A stretch of 5,350 bases of DNA. Origin: JBFGCT01 sp041581055. Its GTDB lineage: Bacteria > Actinomycetota > Acidimicrobiia > Acidimicrobiales > Ilumatobacteraceae. Under the pieces are notes generated by a model, which saw only the letters and a program-made list of their open reading frames with translations, did not search any database and was not told where the DNA came from. Below are positions 1 through 5,350 of the stretch, one piece after another (positions within the stretch are counted from its first letter, which is position 1; each line of letters starts with the position of its first letter). The DNA lies in the NCBI GenBank assembly GCA_041581055.1, contig JBFGCT010000223.1, positions 1 through 5,350 on the forward strand, in the 5' to 3' direction. The translations under genes were made by a program, and so were the position numbers.

Positions 1-1
1 C

Positions 2-892
2 GGCCGGACGCCGCTGTTGGCCAACCGCGATGTCGAGATCTCGTGGGTCTCGTCGGCGGGCGGCGGCGGTCTGTACCGCAACGCGGTCGGCGACGAGTTG
101 GTCTTCGTGCAGGAGGGCGCCGCCCGCCTCGACTCGGTGTTCGGGGCGCTCACCGTCGGCCCCGGCGACTACGTGGTCGTGCCCGCCGGCGTCACCCACC
201 GTTGGACGGTGACCGGTGACGGCCCGGTCGGGCTCTTCGTCGTCGCCAGCTCGGGCCACGTCGCGCCGCCGAGCCGCTACCTCTCGCCCCATGGTCAGTT
301 CCTGGAGCACGCCCCGTACTGCGAGCGCGATCAGCGGGGCCCGTCCGAGCTGGTCGTCGAGGACGGCGCCGACGTGCCGGTGCTCGTGCGCGACCGTGCG
401 GGCTGGAGTCGCCATGTCCACGTCCACCACCCCTTCGACGTCGTCGGCTGGGACGGCGCGCTGTACCCGTGGGCGCTGAACATCGCCGACTTCGAGCCCA
501 TCGTCGGCAGCCTCCACCAGCCCCCGCCCGTGCATCAGACGTTCGAGCTGCCCGGCGCCGTCGTCTGCTCGTTCGTGCCCCGCCTGTTCGACTTCCACCC
601 CGACGCGGTCAAGGTGCCGTACCACCACTCGAACACCGACTCCGACGAGGTCTTGTTCTACTCCGCCGGCAACTTCATGAGCCGCGCCGGATCGGGGATC
701 GACGTCGGGTCGATCTCGTACCATCCCGCCGGGTTCGTCCACGGGCCGCAGCCCGGCAGCGTCGAGGCCAGCGTCGACCAGACCCGCACCGAGGAGGTGG
801 CCGTGATGGTCGACACGTTCGCCCCGCTCGCCGTCACCGACGCGGCCCGGGCGGTGTCCGCCGACGACTACCCGTTCACCTGGGCGCGTTGA
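2..892 (+). CDS. hmgA: Homogentisate 1,2-dioxygenase family bicupin, 5'-truncated by window edge
   Basis: The frame is open from base 2, so the real start lies upstream. The TTG at 17 is internal, because the residues before it (GRTPLLANRDV) continue a family-like pattern. About 296 residues are visible; the family is usually about 380, so roughly 90 N-terminal residues are missing. Two cupin folds are seen. The first (GDELVFVQEG, then PGDYVVVPAGVTH) lacks the first metal His, having RN where HxN would be. The second carries a full metal motif: H209-S-N-x4-E216 (codons 626-628 and 647-649) and PAGFVH247 (codon 740-742), which are the likely Fe(II) ligands. Family members open the ring of homogentisate with O2 to give maleylacetoacetate in cytosolic tyrosine/phenylalanine breakdown. 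The HHSNxxxDEVLFY and FMSRxG pattern fits the Bacillus/actinobacterial branch better than the human-type enzyme, so the substrate is inferred. Its stop is 4 bp from the convergent gene's stop. Confidence 0.78.
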   Translation, partial: GRTPLLANRDVEISWVSSAGGGGLYRNAVGDELVFVQEGAARLDSVFGALTVGPGDYVVVPAGVTHRWTVTGDGPVGLFVVASSGHVAPPSRYLSPHGQFLEHAPYCERDQRGPSELVVEDGADVPVLVRDRAGWSRHVHVHHPFDVVGWDGALYPWALNIADFEPIVGSLHQPPPVHQTFELPGAVVCSFVPRLFDFHPDAVKVPYHHSNTDSDEVLFYSAGNFMSRAGSGIDVGSISYHPAGFVHGPQPGSVEASVDQTRTEEVAVMVDTFAPLAVTDAARAVSADDYPFTWAR

Positions 893-896
893 GCGC

Positions 897-1562
897 CTAC
901 TCCCGGTCGGGGCCGCGGGCGGCGCGGCGCAGGCAGGCGACGACCTCGTCGTCGCTCGTCGGGTCGAAGTTGCGGTAGAAGCGCCCGATCGCCCGGAAAT
1001 CCGCCGGGGTCGCCGCGGCGACCAACTCGTCGGCCACGTCGCCCAGCTCGTCCTGCCATCCCGCTGGCGCGACCGGTGTGGCGAGGACGACCCGCGCCGC
1101 GCCTGCCGCCCGTGCGACGAGGCAGGCGGCGCGCGCCGTCGACCCGGTCGCGATGCCGTCGTCGACGACGACCACGACCCGGTCGCGCAGCGCGAGCCGC
1201 TGGTCGGGCGGCCGGTAGCGCTCCGCCCGCCGTTCGAGCTCGGCCCGCTCACGCTCCTCGACGCCGCGGAACTCCTCGGCGGAGACGCCGGCCTGCCGGA
1301 CGAGATCGTCGCTGACGACCCGGACGCCGTCCTCCCCGATCGCCCCCATCGCCAGCTCCCGATGCCAGGGCAGGCCGAGCTTGCGGACGACGATCACGTC
1401 GAGCGGCGCGCCCAGCGCGTCCGCGACTTCGGCGGCGACCGGCACGCCGCCTCGCGGGAGCCCGACGACCACCACGTCTCGCCCGGCGAGGTGGGTGAGC
1501 TCGGCGGCCAATCGCCGACCCGCCTCGACGCGGTCGGCGAACGGCAATCCGCGGTCACGCAT
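897..1562 (-). CDS. Phosphoribosyltransferase family protein (COG1926 type)
   Basis: This 221-residue cytosolic protein has a type I phosphoribosyltransferase fold. Family members bind PRPP and transfer or release the phosphoribosyl group on a base; the acceptor of this subfamily is unknown to me. The PRPP-binding loop is clear: five Val then DDGIATGST at about 129-142, the hydrophobic-DD-G-x-A-T-G-ST signature. Supporting marks are GLPRGGVPVA (34-43), the early RGG loop, and VRKLGLPWHRELAMGAIGEDG (59-79), where subfamily members usually read LG.P..ELA.GAI. The C-terminal FRAIGRFYRNFDPTSDDEV is also typical. Length is normal and no key residue is missing. The ATG at 1562-1560 lies inside the end of the upstream lipoprotein gene (ATGCGTGA overlap). 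No good Shine-Dalgarno precedes it, so translation probably depends on ribosomes finishing the upstream gene. Stop is TAG at 899-897. Confidence 0.9.
   Translation of the reverse strand: MRDRGLPFADRVEAGRRLAAELTHLAGRDVVVVGLPRGGVPVAAEVADALGAPLDVIVVRKLGLPWHRELAMGAIGEDGVRVVSDDLVRQAGVSAEEFRGVEERERAELERRAERYRPPDQRLALRDRVVVVVDDGIATGSTARAACLVARAAGAARVVLATPVAPAGWQDELGDVADELVAAATPADFRAIGRFYRNFDPTSDDEVVACLRRAARGPDRE
1555..1562 (-). other. 8-bp start/stop overlap (ATGCGTGA)
   Basis: On the minus strand the ATG of the phosphoribosyltransferase (1562-1560) precedes the TGA of the SGNH lipoprotein (1557-1555) in a different frame. The bases before the ATG (GGCGGTGCACG) contain no strong Shine-Dalgarno. Such overlaps usually indicate co-transcription and coupled translation; that step is inference. 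Confidence 0.85.
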
Positions 1563-2616
1563 CGTGCACCGCCGTCGGTTCGGCCGACGATGGCGGGTCG
1601 GGATGGCTGGAGTTCGCCTCGATCAGTAACGGGAGCAGGGCGTCGACGATGTTGTCGGCGAAGCGCTGCCGACCGGTCGGCCCCGGATGGATTCCGTCGT
1701 CGGGCTGGTCGTCGGCGGACCGCGCGTAGAAGGACGGGTCGGCCCCGGGGACACCGTCGACGTCGAGTCCCCAGAAGCGCTCGAACAGAACGGGCAAGCC
1801 GCTCTCCCAGAGCTGGCGATTGACGAAGTCGACCCGGCTCGCCGAGTCGCCGGCGGCCCCGGCGGGGCGGTCGAGCAACTCGGCGGACAGCGGGAAGATC
1901 GGCAGCACGACCGCCTGGACGCCCAGGCCGGCGAGGTACTCGACGGCGTCGTCCAGGGCGTCGAGCAGCACCGGCGTGAGCAGCTCGATCGGGGTCTCCG
2001 ACATGACGGCGATGTCGATGCCGGTCGTCGCGATGACGACGAGATGTGGCCGCTCGGCCTCCGGCCGATCGGCGAAGAACGTCCGGACGGCTGCGGTCAG
2101 GGTGGTGATGCCCGGATCGTGATGGCGGAAGTCCTCGCGCACGTAGACGAGGGACTGGCCGGGCCGTCCGAGGTTCTCGACCGTGACGCCGCCCAACGCG
2201 CGCTGGAGCGCCAGCTCGATCTCCGGGACGACGTCGTTGGGTCGGAGATCGGGCATCAGCAATCGGAGGTCGGCGATCAGCGAGTCGCCGAGGAACGCCA
2301 CCCGATGGGTCGGCCCGGTCAACCGAACCGGCCGGCCGGGGGGAGTGAGACCCGGCCCGGCGCCTCGCAAGTCCGGCTCGGGTGCGCGCACGAGGGGAAC
2401 GGCGGTTCCCGGCGCTGGCGTCGCCGTCGTGGGCGCCGATGGGCCCGCGGGCAGCGGTTCGCCGCCGGCCTCTTCGCCGCTCGCCGGCGCGTTGAGGTCC
2501 GCCGGCCGTTCGGCGCGCCCCGACGACGCCAGCGGCGGGCCGCAGGCCGCGAGCACCACCACGGCGGCGAGCCACACACAGCCGCGCCGGACGCCGGGTC
2601 GCATCGCGCAGTTCAT
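1555..2616 (-). CDS. Lipoprotein with SGNH/GDSL hydrolase-like domain
   Basis: The protein has 353 residues from the ATG at 2616. It starts with a lipoprotein signal: basic RPGVRR, a hydrophobic stretch, then lipobox L22-A-A-C25, so it should be exported and lipid-anchored. Residues about 26-103 are a Pro/Ala/Gly/Thr-rich linker. The SGNH-like domain follows: block I AFLGDS with Ser112 as nucleophile, block II NLGRPGQS (about 148-155, Gly), and block V DDGIHP with Asp307 and His310. Block III, normally GxND, reads TTGID (197-201), so the oxyanion Asn is not in its usual form. SGNH enzymes cleave or transfer acyl/acetyl esters on lipids, sugars or cell-wall polymers; the substrate here cannot be read. 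An alternative start at 2604 gives MRPGVRR and also leaves an intact signal. I prefer 2616 because an AACAAT hexamer (2628-2623) sits 6 nt before it, as for a leaderless start, but this is weak. The gene is coupled to the downstream phosphoribosyltransferase. Confidence 0.83.
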   Translation of the reverse strand: MNCAMRPGVRRGCVWLAAVVVLAACGPPLASSGRAERPADLNAPASGEEAGGEPLPAGPSAPTTATPAPGTAVPLVRAPEPDLRGAGPGLTPPGRPVRLTGPTHRVAFLGDSLIADLRLLMPDLRPNDVVPEIELALQRALGGVTVENLGRPGQSLVYVREDFRHHDPGITTLTAAVRTFFADRPEAERPHLVVIATTGIDIAVMSETPIELLTPVLLDALDDAVEYLAGLGVQAVVLPIFPLSAELLDRPAGAAGDSASRVDFVNRQLWESGLPVLFERFWGLDVDGVPGADPSFYARSADDQPDDGIHPGPTGRQRFADNIVDALLPLLIEANSSHPDPPSSAEPTAVHDA

Positions 2617-2763
2617 GCCTGCATTGTTGCCGCTGGGCGCGCTGCCCGCCGCCGCGGGGCGTGCCGCGGCGAAGAATTCCGCGCTGTCCACCGACGCGAC
2701 GCGCGCCCGATCACGTACGGTCGGGGCGATCCCGTCGGTCCGGGTGACGAGGAGGTCCGTTCG
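2617..2763. promoter_or_regulatory. Divergent intergenic region between the SGNH lipoprotein and ldhA
   Basis: These 147 bp separate two divergent starts and should carry promoters for both. On the plus strand a TACGGT hexamer (2716-2721, TAnnnT pattern) could be a -10 box, giving a leader of about 35 nt before the ldhA ATG, but no convincing -35 was found. On the minus strand AACAAT (2628-2623), 6 nt before the ATG at 2616, is a poorer -10 candidate. The presence of promoters is inferred from gene orientation; the exact boxes are uncertain. Confidence 0.4.
2749..2756 (+). promoter_or_regulatory. Strong Shine-Dalgarno GAGGAGGT for ldhA
   Basis: GAGGAGGT lies 7 nt before the ATG at 2764, close to ideal complementarity and spacing for the 16S 3' end. 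It fixes this ATG as the start, although homologues such as E. coli LdhA begin about 13 residues later in the alignment. It contrasts with the other starts in the window, none of which has a good Shine-Dalgarno. Confidence 0.8.
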
Positions 2764-3798
2764 ATGACGACGACAGACAGCGCGGGGCCATCCGGCGCCG
2801 CGCCGGAGGTTCGGATGTTCTCGGCGAAGGACTACGAACTGGCCAGCTTCGACGAGGCGAACCGCGCGCACGGGTTCCGCATCGTCCGCCTCGACATGCG
2901 GCTCGATCGCCAGACCGCCGACCTCGCCGCCGGGGCGCCGGTCGTCTCGGTCTTCGTCAACGACGACGTGTCGCGCCCGGTGATCGAATCGCTCGCCGCG
3001 GCCGGCACGACCTGTGTCGCGCTGCGCTGTGCGGGCTTCAACAACGTCGACCTCGCGGCCGCCGCCGAGCACGGCGTGCGCGTCGTGCGCGTCCCGGCCT
3101 ACTCGCCGAACGCGGTCGCCGAGCACACGCTGGCGTTGATCCTGGCGCTGAACCGCAACATCCACCGGGCGTACAACCGGGTGCGCGACGGCAACTTCTC
3201 CCTCGACGGCCTGGTGGGGTTCGATCTCGCCGGCAAGACCGCCGGCGTCGTCGGCACGGGACGCATCGGCTCGATCGTCGCCCGCCTCCTGTGGCACCTG
3301 CGGTGTCGCGTCCTGGCGGTCGACATGTACCAGGACGACCATCTGCTCGACCTCGGCGTCGAGTACGTCGAGCTCGACCGGTTGCTCGCCGGGAGCGACA
3401 TCGTCACGCTCAACTGCCCGTTGACCCCCGAGACGCATCACCTGATCGACGGGCGTGCGATCGAGGCGATGAAGCCCGGCGTGATGGTCGTCAACACCGG
3501 GCGCGGCCCGCTGATCGACACGGCGGCCGTCGTCGCCGGCCTGAAGTCAGGGCGGATCGGGTCGCTGGCGCTCGACGTGTACGAGGAGGAGGGGTCGCTC
3601 TTCTTCGAGGACCGCAGCGACGAGATCATCGGCGACGACGTGTTCGCCCGCCTGTTGACGTTCCCGAACGTCCTGATCACCGCGCACCAGGCGTTCCTCA
3701 CCGAGGAGGCGTTGCACGCCATCGCCGAGACGACCCTCGCCAACGTCGCCGCCGTGCTGGACGGTCGGCCGTGCGAGAACGAGGTGGCCGACGGCTGA
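2764..3798 (+). CDS. ldhA: D-lactate dehydrogenase (NAD-dependent, LdhA type)
   Basis: This 344-residue cytosolic enzyme should interconvert pyruvate and D-lactate with NADH/NAD+. It matches E. coli LdhA as I recall it nearly block for block: FVNDDxSRPV (64-73), ALRCAGFNNVDL (86-97), VPAYSPNAVAEH (110-121), IHRAYNRVRDGNFSL (133-147), and the long FFEDRSDEIIGDDVF segment (280-294) typical of this branch. The Rossmann NAD loop is GTGRIG (164-169), with Asp187 ending strand beta2 as expected for NAD preference. The catalytic triad is Arg247 (NTGRGPLID), Glu276 (DVYEEE) and His308 (TAHQAF); the spacings of 29 and 61 residues equal those of known D-LDHs. A 17-residue N-terminal extension before Met18 is Ser/Ala/Gly/Thr-rich and probably disordered. 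The gene appears monocistronic: it has its own strong Shine-Dalgarno, a divergent neighbour upstream, and a gene with its own likely promoter downstream. The role could be fermentative, or D-lactate use in the reverse direction. Confidence 0.94.
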   Translation: MTTTDSAGPSGAAPEVRMFSAKDYELASFDEANRAHGFRIVRLDMRLDRQTADLAAGAPVVSVFVNDDVSRPVIESLAAAGTTCVALRCAGFNNVDLAAAAEHGVRVVRVPAYSPNAVAEHTLALILALNRNIHRAYNRVRDGNFSLDGLVGFDLAGKTAGVVGTGRIGSIVARLLWHLRCRVLAVDMYQDDHLLDLGVEYVELDRLLAGSDIVTLNCPLTPETHHLIDGRAIEAMKPGVMVVNTGRGPLIDTAAVVAGLKSGRIGSLALDVYEEEGSLFFEDRSDEIIGDDVFARLLTFPNVLITAHQAFLTEEALHAIAETTLANVAAVLDGRPCENEVADG

Positions 3799-3835
3799 TC
3801 GTCCCGCCGGTCGCGACGGATCGGCCCCCGGGGAG

Positions 3836-3841
3836 TACATT
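3836..3841 (+). promoter_or_regulatory. Candidate -10 box (TACATT) of a leaderless promoter
   Basis: TACATT fits the actinobacterial TAnnnT -10 pattern and ends 6 nt before the ATG at 3848. That would place the transcription start at or next to the A of the ATG. The nearest purine run, GGGGAG (3830-3835), is 12 nt from the ATG, too far for a normal Shine-Dalgarno. No clear -35 is visible about 17 bp upstream. Confidence 0.55.
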
Positions 3842-3847
3842 GCCTCG

Positions 3848-5209
3848 ATGCGTGGCGTAGGGGTCAGGGTTCTCGGTTTCGTGCTGGCGGGCGGCCTGTT
3901 CGCCGCGGCGTGCGGCAGCGACGCCACCACCACCTCGACGGGCGCCCCACCCCCGGTGAGCGCGGCGACCGGCGGGACCGAGCCGGCTGGCGGGTCCGAC
4001 CCGGCTGGCGGGACCGACCCGCCTGCGCCGCAACCGACGAACGCGCCGCCGGGCGGCCAGTCCGACGCCGAGGCCTTCTTCCGGGAGGCGATCGCGGCCT
4101 GCAACGAGCAGAGCGTCAGGGATCTCGGGTACGAGGCCTTCGACGGCGCGGCGGGCGACCCGACGATCGGGGTCACGTTCGACAACGAGGTCTCGCCAGG
4201 CGTGTTCCAGATCGAGGACTCCCGCGGCATCACGCTGCTCGTCGACATGAACAACCGGCAGATCACGGGGACGGACGGACCGGACGGGATCCTGCCCCGC
4301 GACTTCCTGTTCGTCTGTCCCGAGCCGTACTTCGTCGGCCGCTTCGACGAGGACGGGATGGAGGACGAAGCGGCGCCGACCGAGGCCGAGTCGTTCTTCT
4401 ACGAGGCGCTCGCCCGCTGTAACAGCTTCAGCGACGAGAACAACGGGTTCGAGCCGTTCGACAGCTCGGCGGCCGACCCGTTGGCCGGGGTCGCTCCCGG
4501 CGCCGAGGTGTCGCCCGGCGTGTTCGAGGTCGTCGACAACGACGGCGTGAGGCTGCTGCTCGATCTGAACAACCGCGTCATCACCGGGCCGGACGGGCCC
4601 AATGGTGTGATGCCCCGCCCGTACGCGTTCTGGTGCTCGCCCGAACTGTTCCCCGGAACGCTCGACGAGGGCGGCGGCGACGAGGAGGACGAGGGCGCCG
4701 ACCCGTTCTACCTCCAACCCGACGGCCTGGGGACGGTCGACTTCGGTTCCTCACCGGAGACGACGATCACGATCGTGTCGAACACGCTCGGCCCGCCGGA
4801 CCGCGATTCGGGGTGGGTCGGGTCGTTCTCCGCCTGGGGGACGTGCCCGGGCGCCATGATCCGCGTTGTCGGTTGGTGGAACATGGACGTGCTGTTCACC
4901 GACATATCCGACACCGGCACAACGTCGGGCGACGGTCCCCACTTCTTCAACTGGCGGGTTCCCGACCTCAACCGCGACGGCGTGCGATTCGAGTTCGAGA
5001 CGCGGGCCGGGATCGGGTTCGGATCGACGGTCGAGGCGCTCCAGAGCGCATACGGAAGCGACGTCGAGGTCGAGTTCGACCCCGACTTCGGGGACTGGTA
5101 CTTCAACGTCACCGGCGGAGCGGACGAGGGGATCTACGGTTTCGTCGAGGGATCGGAGCCCACCGACACGATCACGTTCCTCGAGGCCGGTGCGCTGTGC
5201 GGCGACTAG
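3848..5209 (+). CDS. Secreted lipoprotein of unknown function with tandem-duplicated domain
   Basis: I do not recognise a named family for this 453-residue protein. It opens with a lipoprotein signal: VGVRVLGFVLAGGLF then AAAC22, so it is probably anchored by Cys22 on the outer face of the membrane. Residues about 24-72 are a Gly/Thr/Pro/Asp linker containing three GGTEPA-like hexapeptides. Two homologous domains follow at 73-170 and 179-276, aligning without gaps at a 106-residue offset (about half the positions identical). Each holds a Cys pair 72 residues apart (85/157 and 191/263), a likely disulfide. Shared motifs are EAxxFF near the start, SPGVF, NNRxITGxDGP and PR. An acidic hinge (273-285) leads to a C-terminal part with LGPPDRDSGW (314-323), a CPG at 333 and GIGFGSTVEALQSAYG (388-403), ending in Cys451. 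I recall similar LGPP...DSGW and G..xGS/MT...AYG segments in other actinobacterial lipoproteins without known function. No catalytic motif is evident; binding or an envelope structural role is a guess. Confidence 0.88.
   Translation: MRGVGVRVLGFVLAGGLFAAACGSDATTTSTGAPPPVSAATGGTEPAGGSDPAGGTDPPAPQPTNAPPGGQSDAEAFFREAIAACNEQSVRDLGYEAFDGAAGDPTIGVTFDNEVSPGVFQIEDSRGITLLVDMNNRQITGTDGPDGILPRDFLFVCPEPYFVGRFDEDGMEDEAAPTEAESFFYEALARCNSFSDENNGFEPFDSSAADPLAGVAPGAEVSPGVFEVVDNDGVRLLLDLNNRVITGPDGPNGVMPRPYAFWCSPELFPGTLDEGGGDEEDEGADPFYLQPDGLGTVDFGSSPETTITIVSNTLGPPDRDSGWVGSFSAWGTCPGAMIRVVGWWNMDVLFTDISDTGTTSGDGPHFFNWRVPDLNRDGVRFEFETRAGIGFGSTVEALQSAYGSDVEVEFDPDFGDWYFNVTGGADEGIYGFVEGSEPTDTITFLEAGALCGD
3971..4024 (+). 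repeat. Three in-frame 18-bp tandem repeats in the lipoprotein linker
   Basis: Units 3971-3988, 3989-4006 and 4007-4024 all begin GGCGGG(A/T)CCGA and encode GGTEPA, GGSDPA and GGTDPP. The array lies just after the lipobox in the disordered spacer. Because the period is a multiple of three, copy number could change without breaking the frame, altering only the spacer length. Confidence 0.85.
4064..4675 (+). repeat. Intragenic tandem duplication, two copies at a 318-bp offset
   Basis: Copy A (4064-4357) and copy B (4382-4675) encode residues 73-170 and 179-276 of the lipoprotein. By hand I count 50 identical residues in 98 aligned positions with no gap. The DNA has diverged clearly, so the duplication is old and the retained residues (paired Cys, SPGVF, NNRxITGxDGP, PR) are probably under selection. 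Confidence 0.9.
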
Positions 5210-5216
5210 TGCCGTG

Positions 5217-5234
5217 ACCGCAAACGTTTGCGGT
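5217..5234. promoter_or_regulatory. Perfect 18-bp palindrome, LacI/PurR-type operator candidate
   Basis: ACCGCAAACGTTTGCGGT is its own reverse complement over all 18 bases. Its core GCAAACGTTTGC fits the centre of the E. coli PurR consensus and the general LacI-family pattern of a symmetric site with a central CG. It starts 8 bp after the lipoprotein stop. As RNA it could instead form a 7-bp stem with an ACGT loop, but no T-run follows, so a canonical Rho-independent terminator is less likely. It could regulate a gene beyond the window. Confidence 0.5.
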
Positions 5235-5245
5235 GTTCCGCCGGC

Positions 5246-5330
5246 CGAGTTCGCCGCTCGCTGCGTTGCCGCTCCTCACCGCAGGGCAAGGCTGCGCAGT
5301 CGTCGCCGCGCCTTGCGACCGACGAACTCG
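5246..5330. repeat. Nested inverted repeats, possible extragenic repeat element
   Basis: An outer stem CGAGTTCG (5246-5253) / CGAACTCG (5323-5330) encloses two smaller stems: CTGCG (5261-5265) / CGCAG (5280-5284) and GCAAGGC (5286-5292) / GCCTTGC (5310-5316). The result resembles a three-way junction. No convincing coding frame covers the stretch. It may be a dispersed extragenic repeat or the 3' end of a structured transcript. The individual stems are short and GC-rich, so chance pairing cannot be excluded. Confidence 0.4.
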
Positions 5331-5350
5331 ACTCGACGTCGACACCCCGA

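Noticed and set aside
17..19. TTG at 17 as the true start of the dioxygenase
   Set aside because: The frame is open to the window edge, the residues before it fit the family, and starting here would remove about a quarter of the usual protein.
1394..2575. Long Arg-rich minus-strand frame overlapping the SGNH gene out of frame
   Set aside because: Low-complexity Arg/Pro/Ala shadow frame with no motif; the overlapping frame carries the GDS and DxxH blocks.
2708..2723. Imperfect palindrome around CGTACG in the divergent intergenic region as an operator
   Set aside because: Only the outer positions pair well and the centre is mismatched; not better than expected in GC-rich DNA.
1687..2763. Plus-strand open frame running upstream of the D-lactate dehydrogenase, antisense to the SGNH gene
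   Set aside because: It is only the in-frame extension of ldhA with no protein-like motifs. The strong Shine-Dalgarno at 2749-2756 and the homology both place the start at 2764.
2617..3441. Minus-strand frame extending the SGNH lipoprotein N-terminally over ldhA
   Set aside because: The lipoprotein signal at 2616-2540 must be at the N-terminus, and the upstream residues are the antisense of a well-conserved dehydrogenase.
3799..3847. Terminator between ldhA and the lipoprotein
   Set aside because: Only short palindromes without loop space (GTCGCGAC, CCCCGGGG) and no T-run were found.
3698..4717. Long minus-strand open frame opposite the 3' lipoprotein
   Set aside because: Arg/Val/Gly-rich composition typical of antisense frames in GC-rich DNA; the plus strand has a signal peptide, a lipobox and an internal homologous duplication.

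Overview
The window is about 5.35 kb of very GC-rich, gene-dense bacterial chromosome. GC-rich codons, two secreted lipoproteins with Gly/Thr/Pro/Asp-rich linkers and an apparently leaderless start at 3848 suggest a high-GC actinobacterium. The linker style and the 3' lipoprotein recall Acidimicrobiia (Ilumatobacter-like lineages), but that is an impression, not a classification.

Layout. (1) At 2-892 (+) lies the C-terminal three quarters of a bicupin dioxygenase of the homogentisate 1,2-dioxygenase family, cut by the window edge. (2) Converging on it with only 4 bp between stop codons is a two-gene minus-strand unit. It consists of an SGNH/GDSL hydrolase-like lipoprotein (2616-1555) overlapping by 8 bp a COG1926-type phosphoribosyltransferase (1562-897). 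(3) A 147-bp divergent intergenic region (2617-2763) separates that unit from a plus-strand D-lactate dehydrogenase of the LdhA type (2764-3798), which has a strong Shine-Dalgarno. (4) After 49 bp comes a 453-residue lipoprotein (3848-5209) of unknown function. It is built from a gapless tandem duplication of a 106-residue-period domain plus a distinct C-terminal part. (5) The last 141 bp hold no evident gene but contain a perfect 18-bp palindrome with a LacI/PurR-type core, followed by nested inverted repeats that look like an extragenic repeat or a structured RNA.

The genes do not form one obvious pathway: aromatic amino-acid catabolism, nucleotide/phosphoribosyl chemistry, surface hydrolysis and D-lactate/pyruvate interconversion sit side by side. 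No mobile element, CRISPR array, tRNA or rRNA is visible. I see no convincing new multi-gene system. The most novel items are the duplicated lipoprotein domain, the palindrome/inverted-repeat block at the 3' end, and the SGNH lipoprotein that lacks the usual oxyanion Asn motif and is coupled to a phosphoribosyltransferase.
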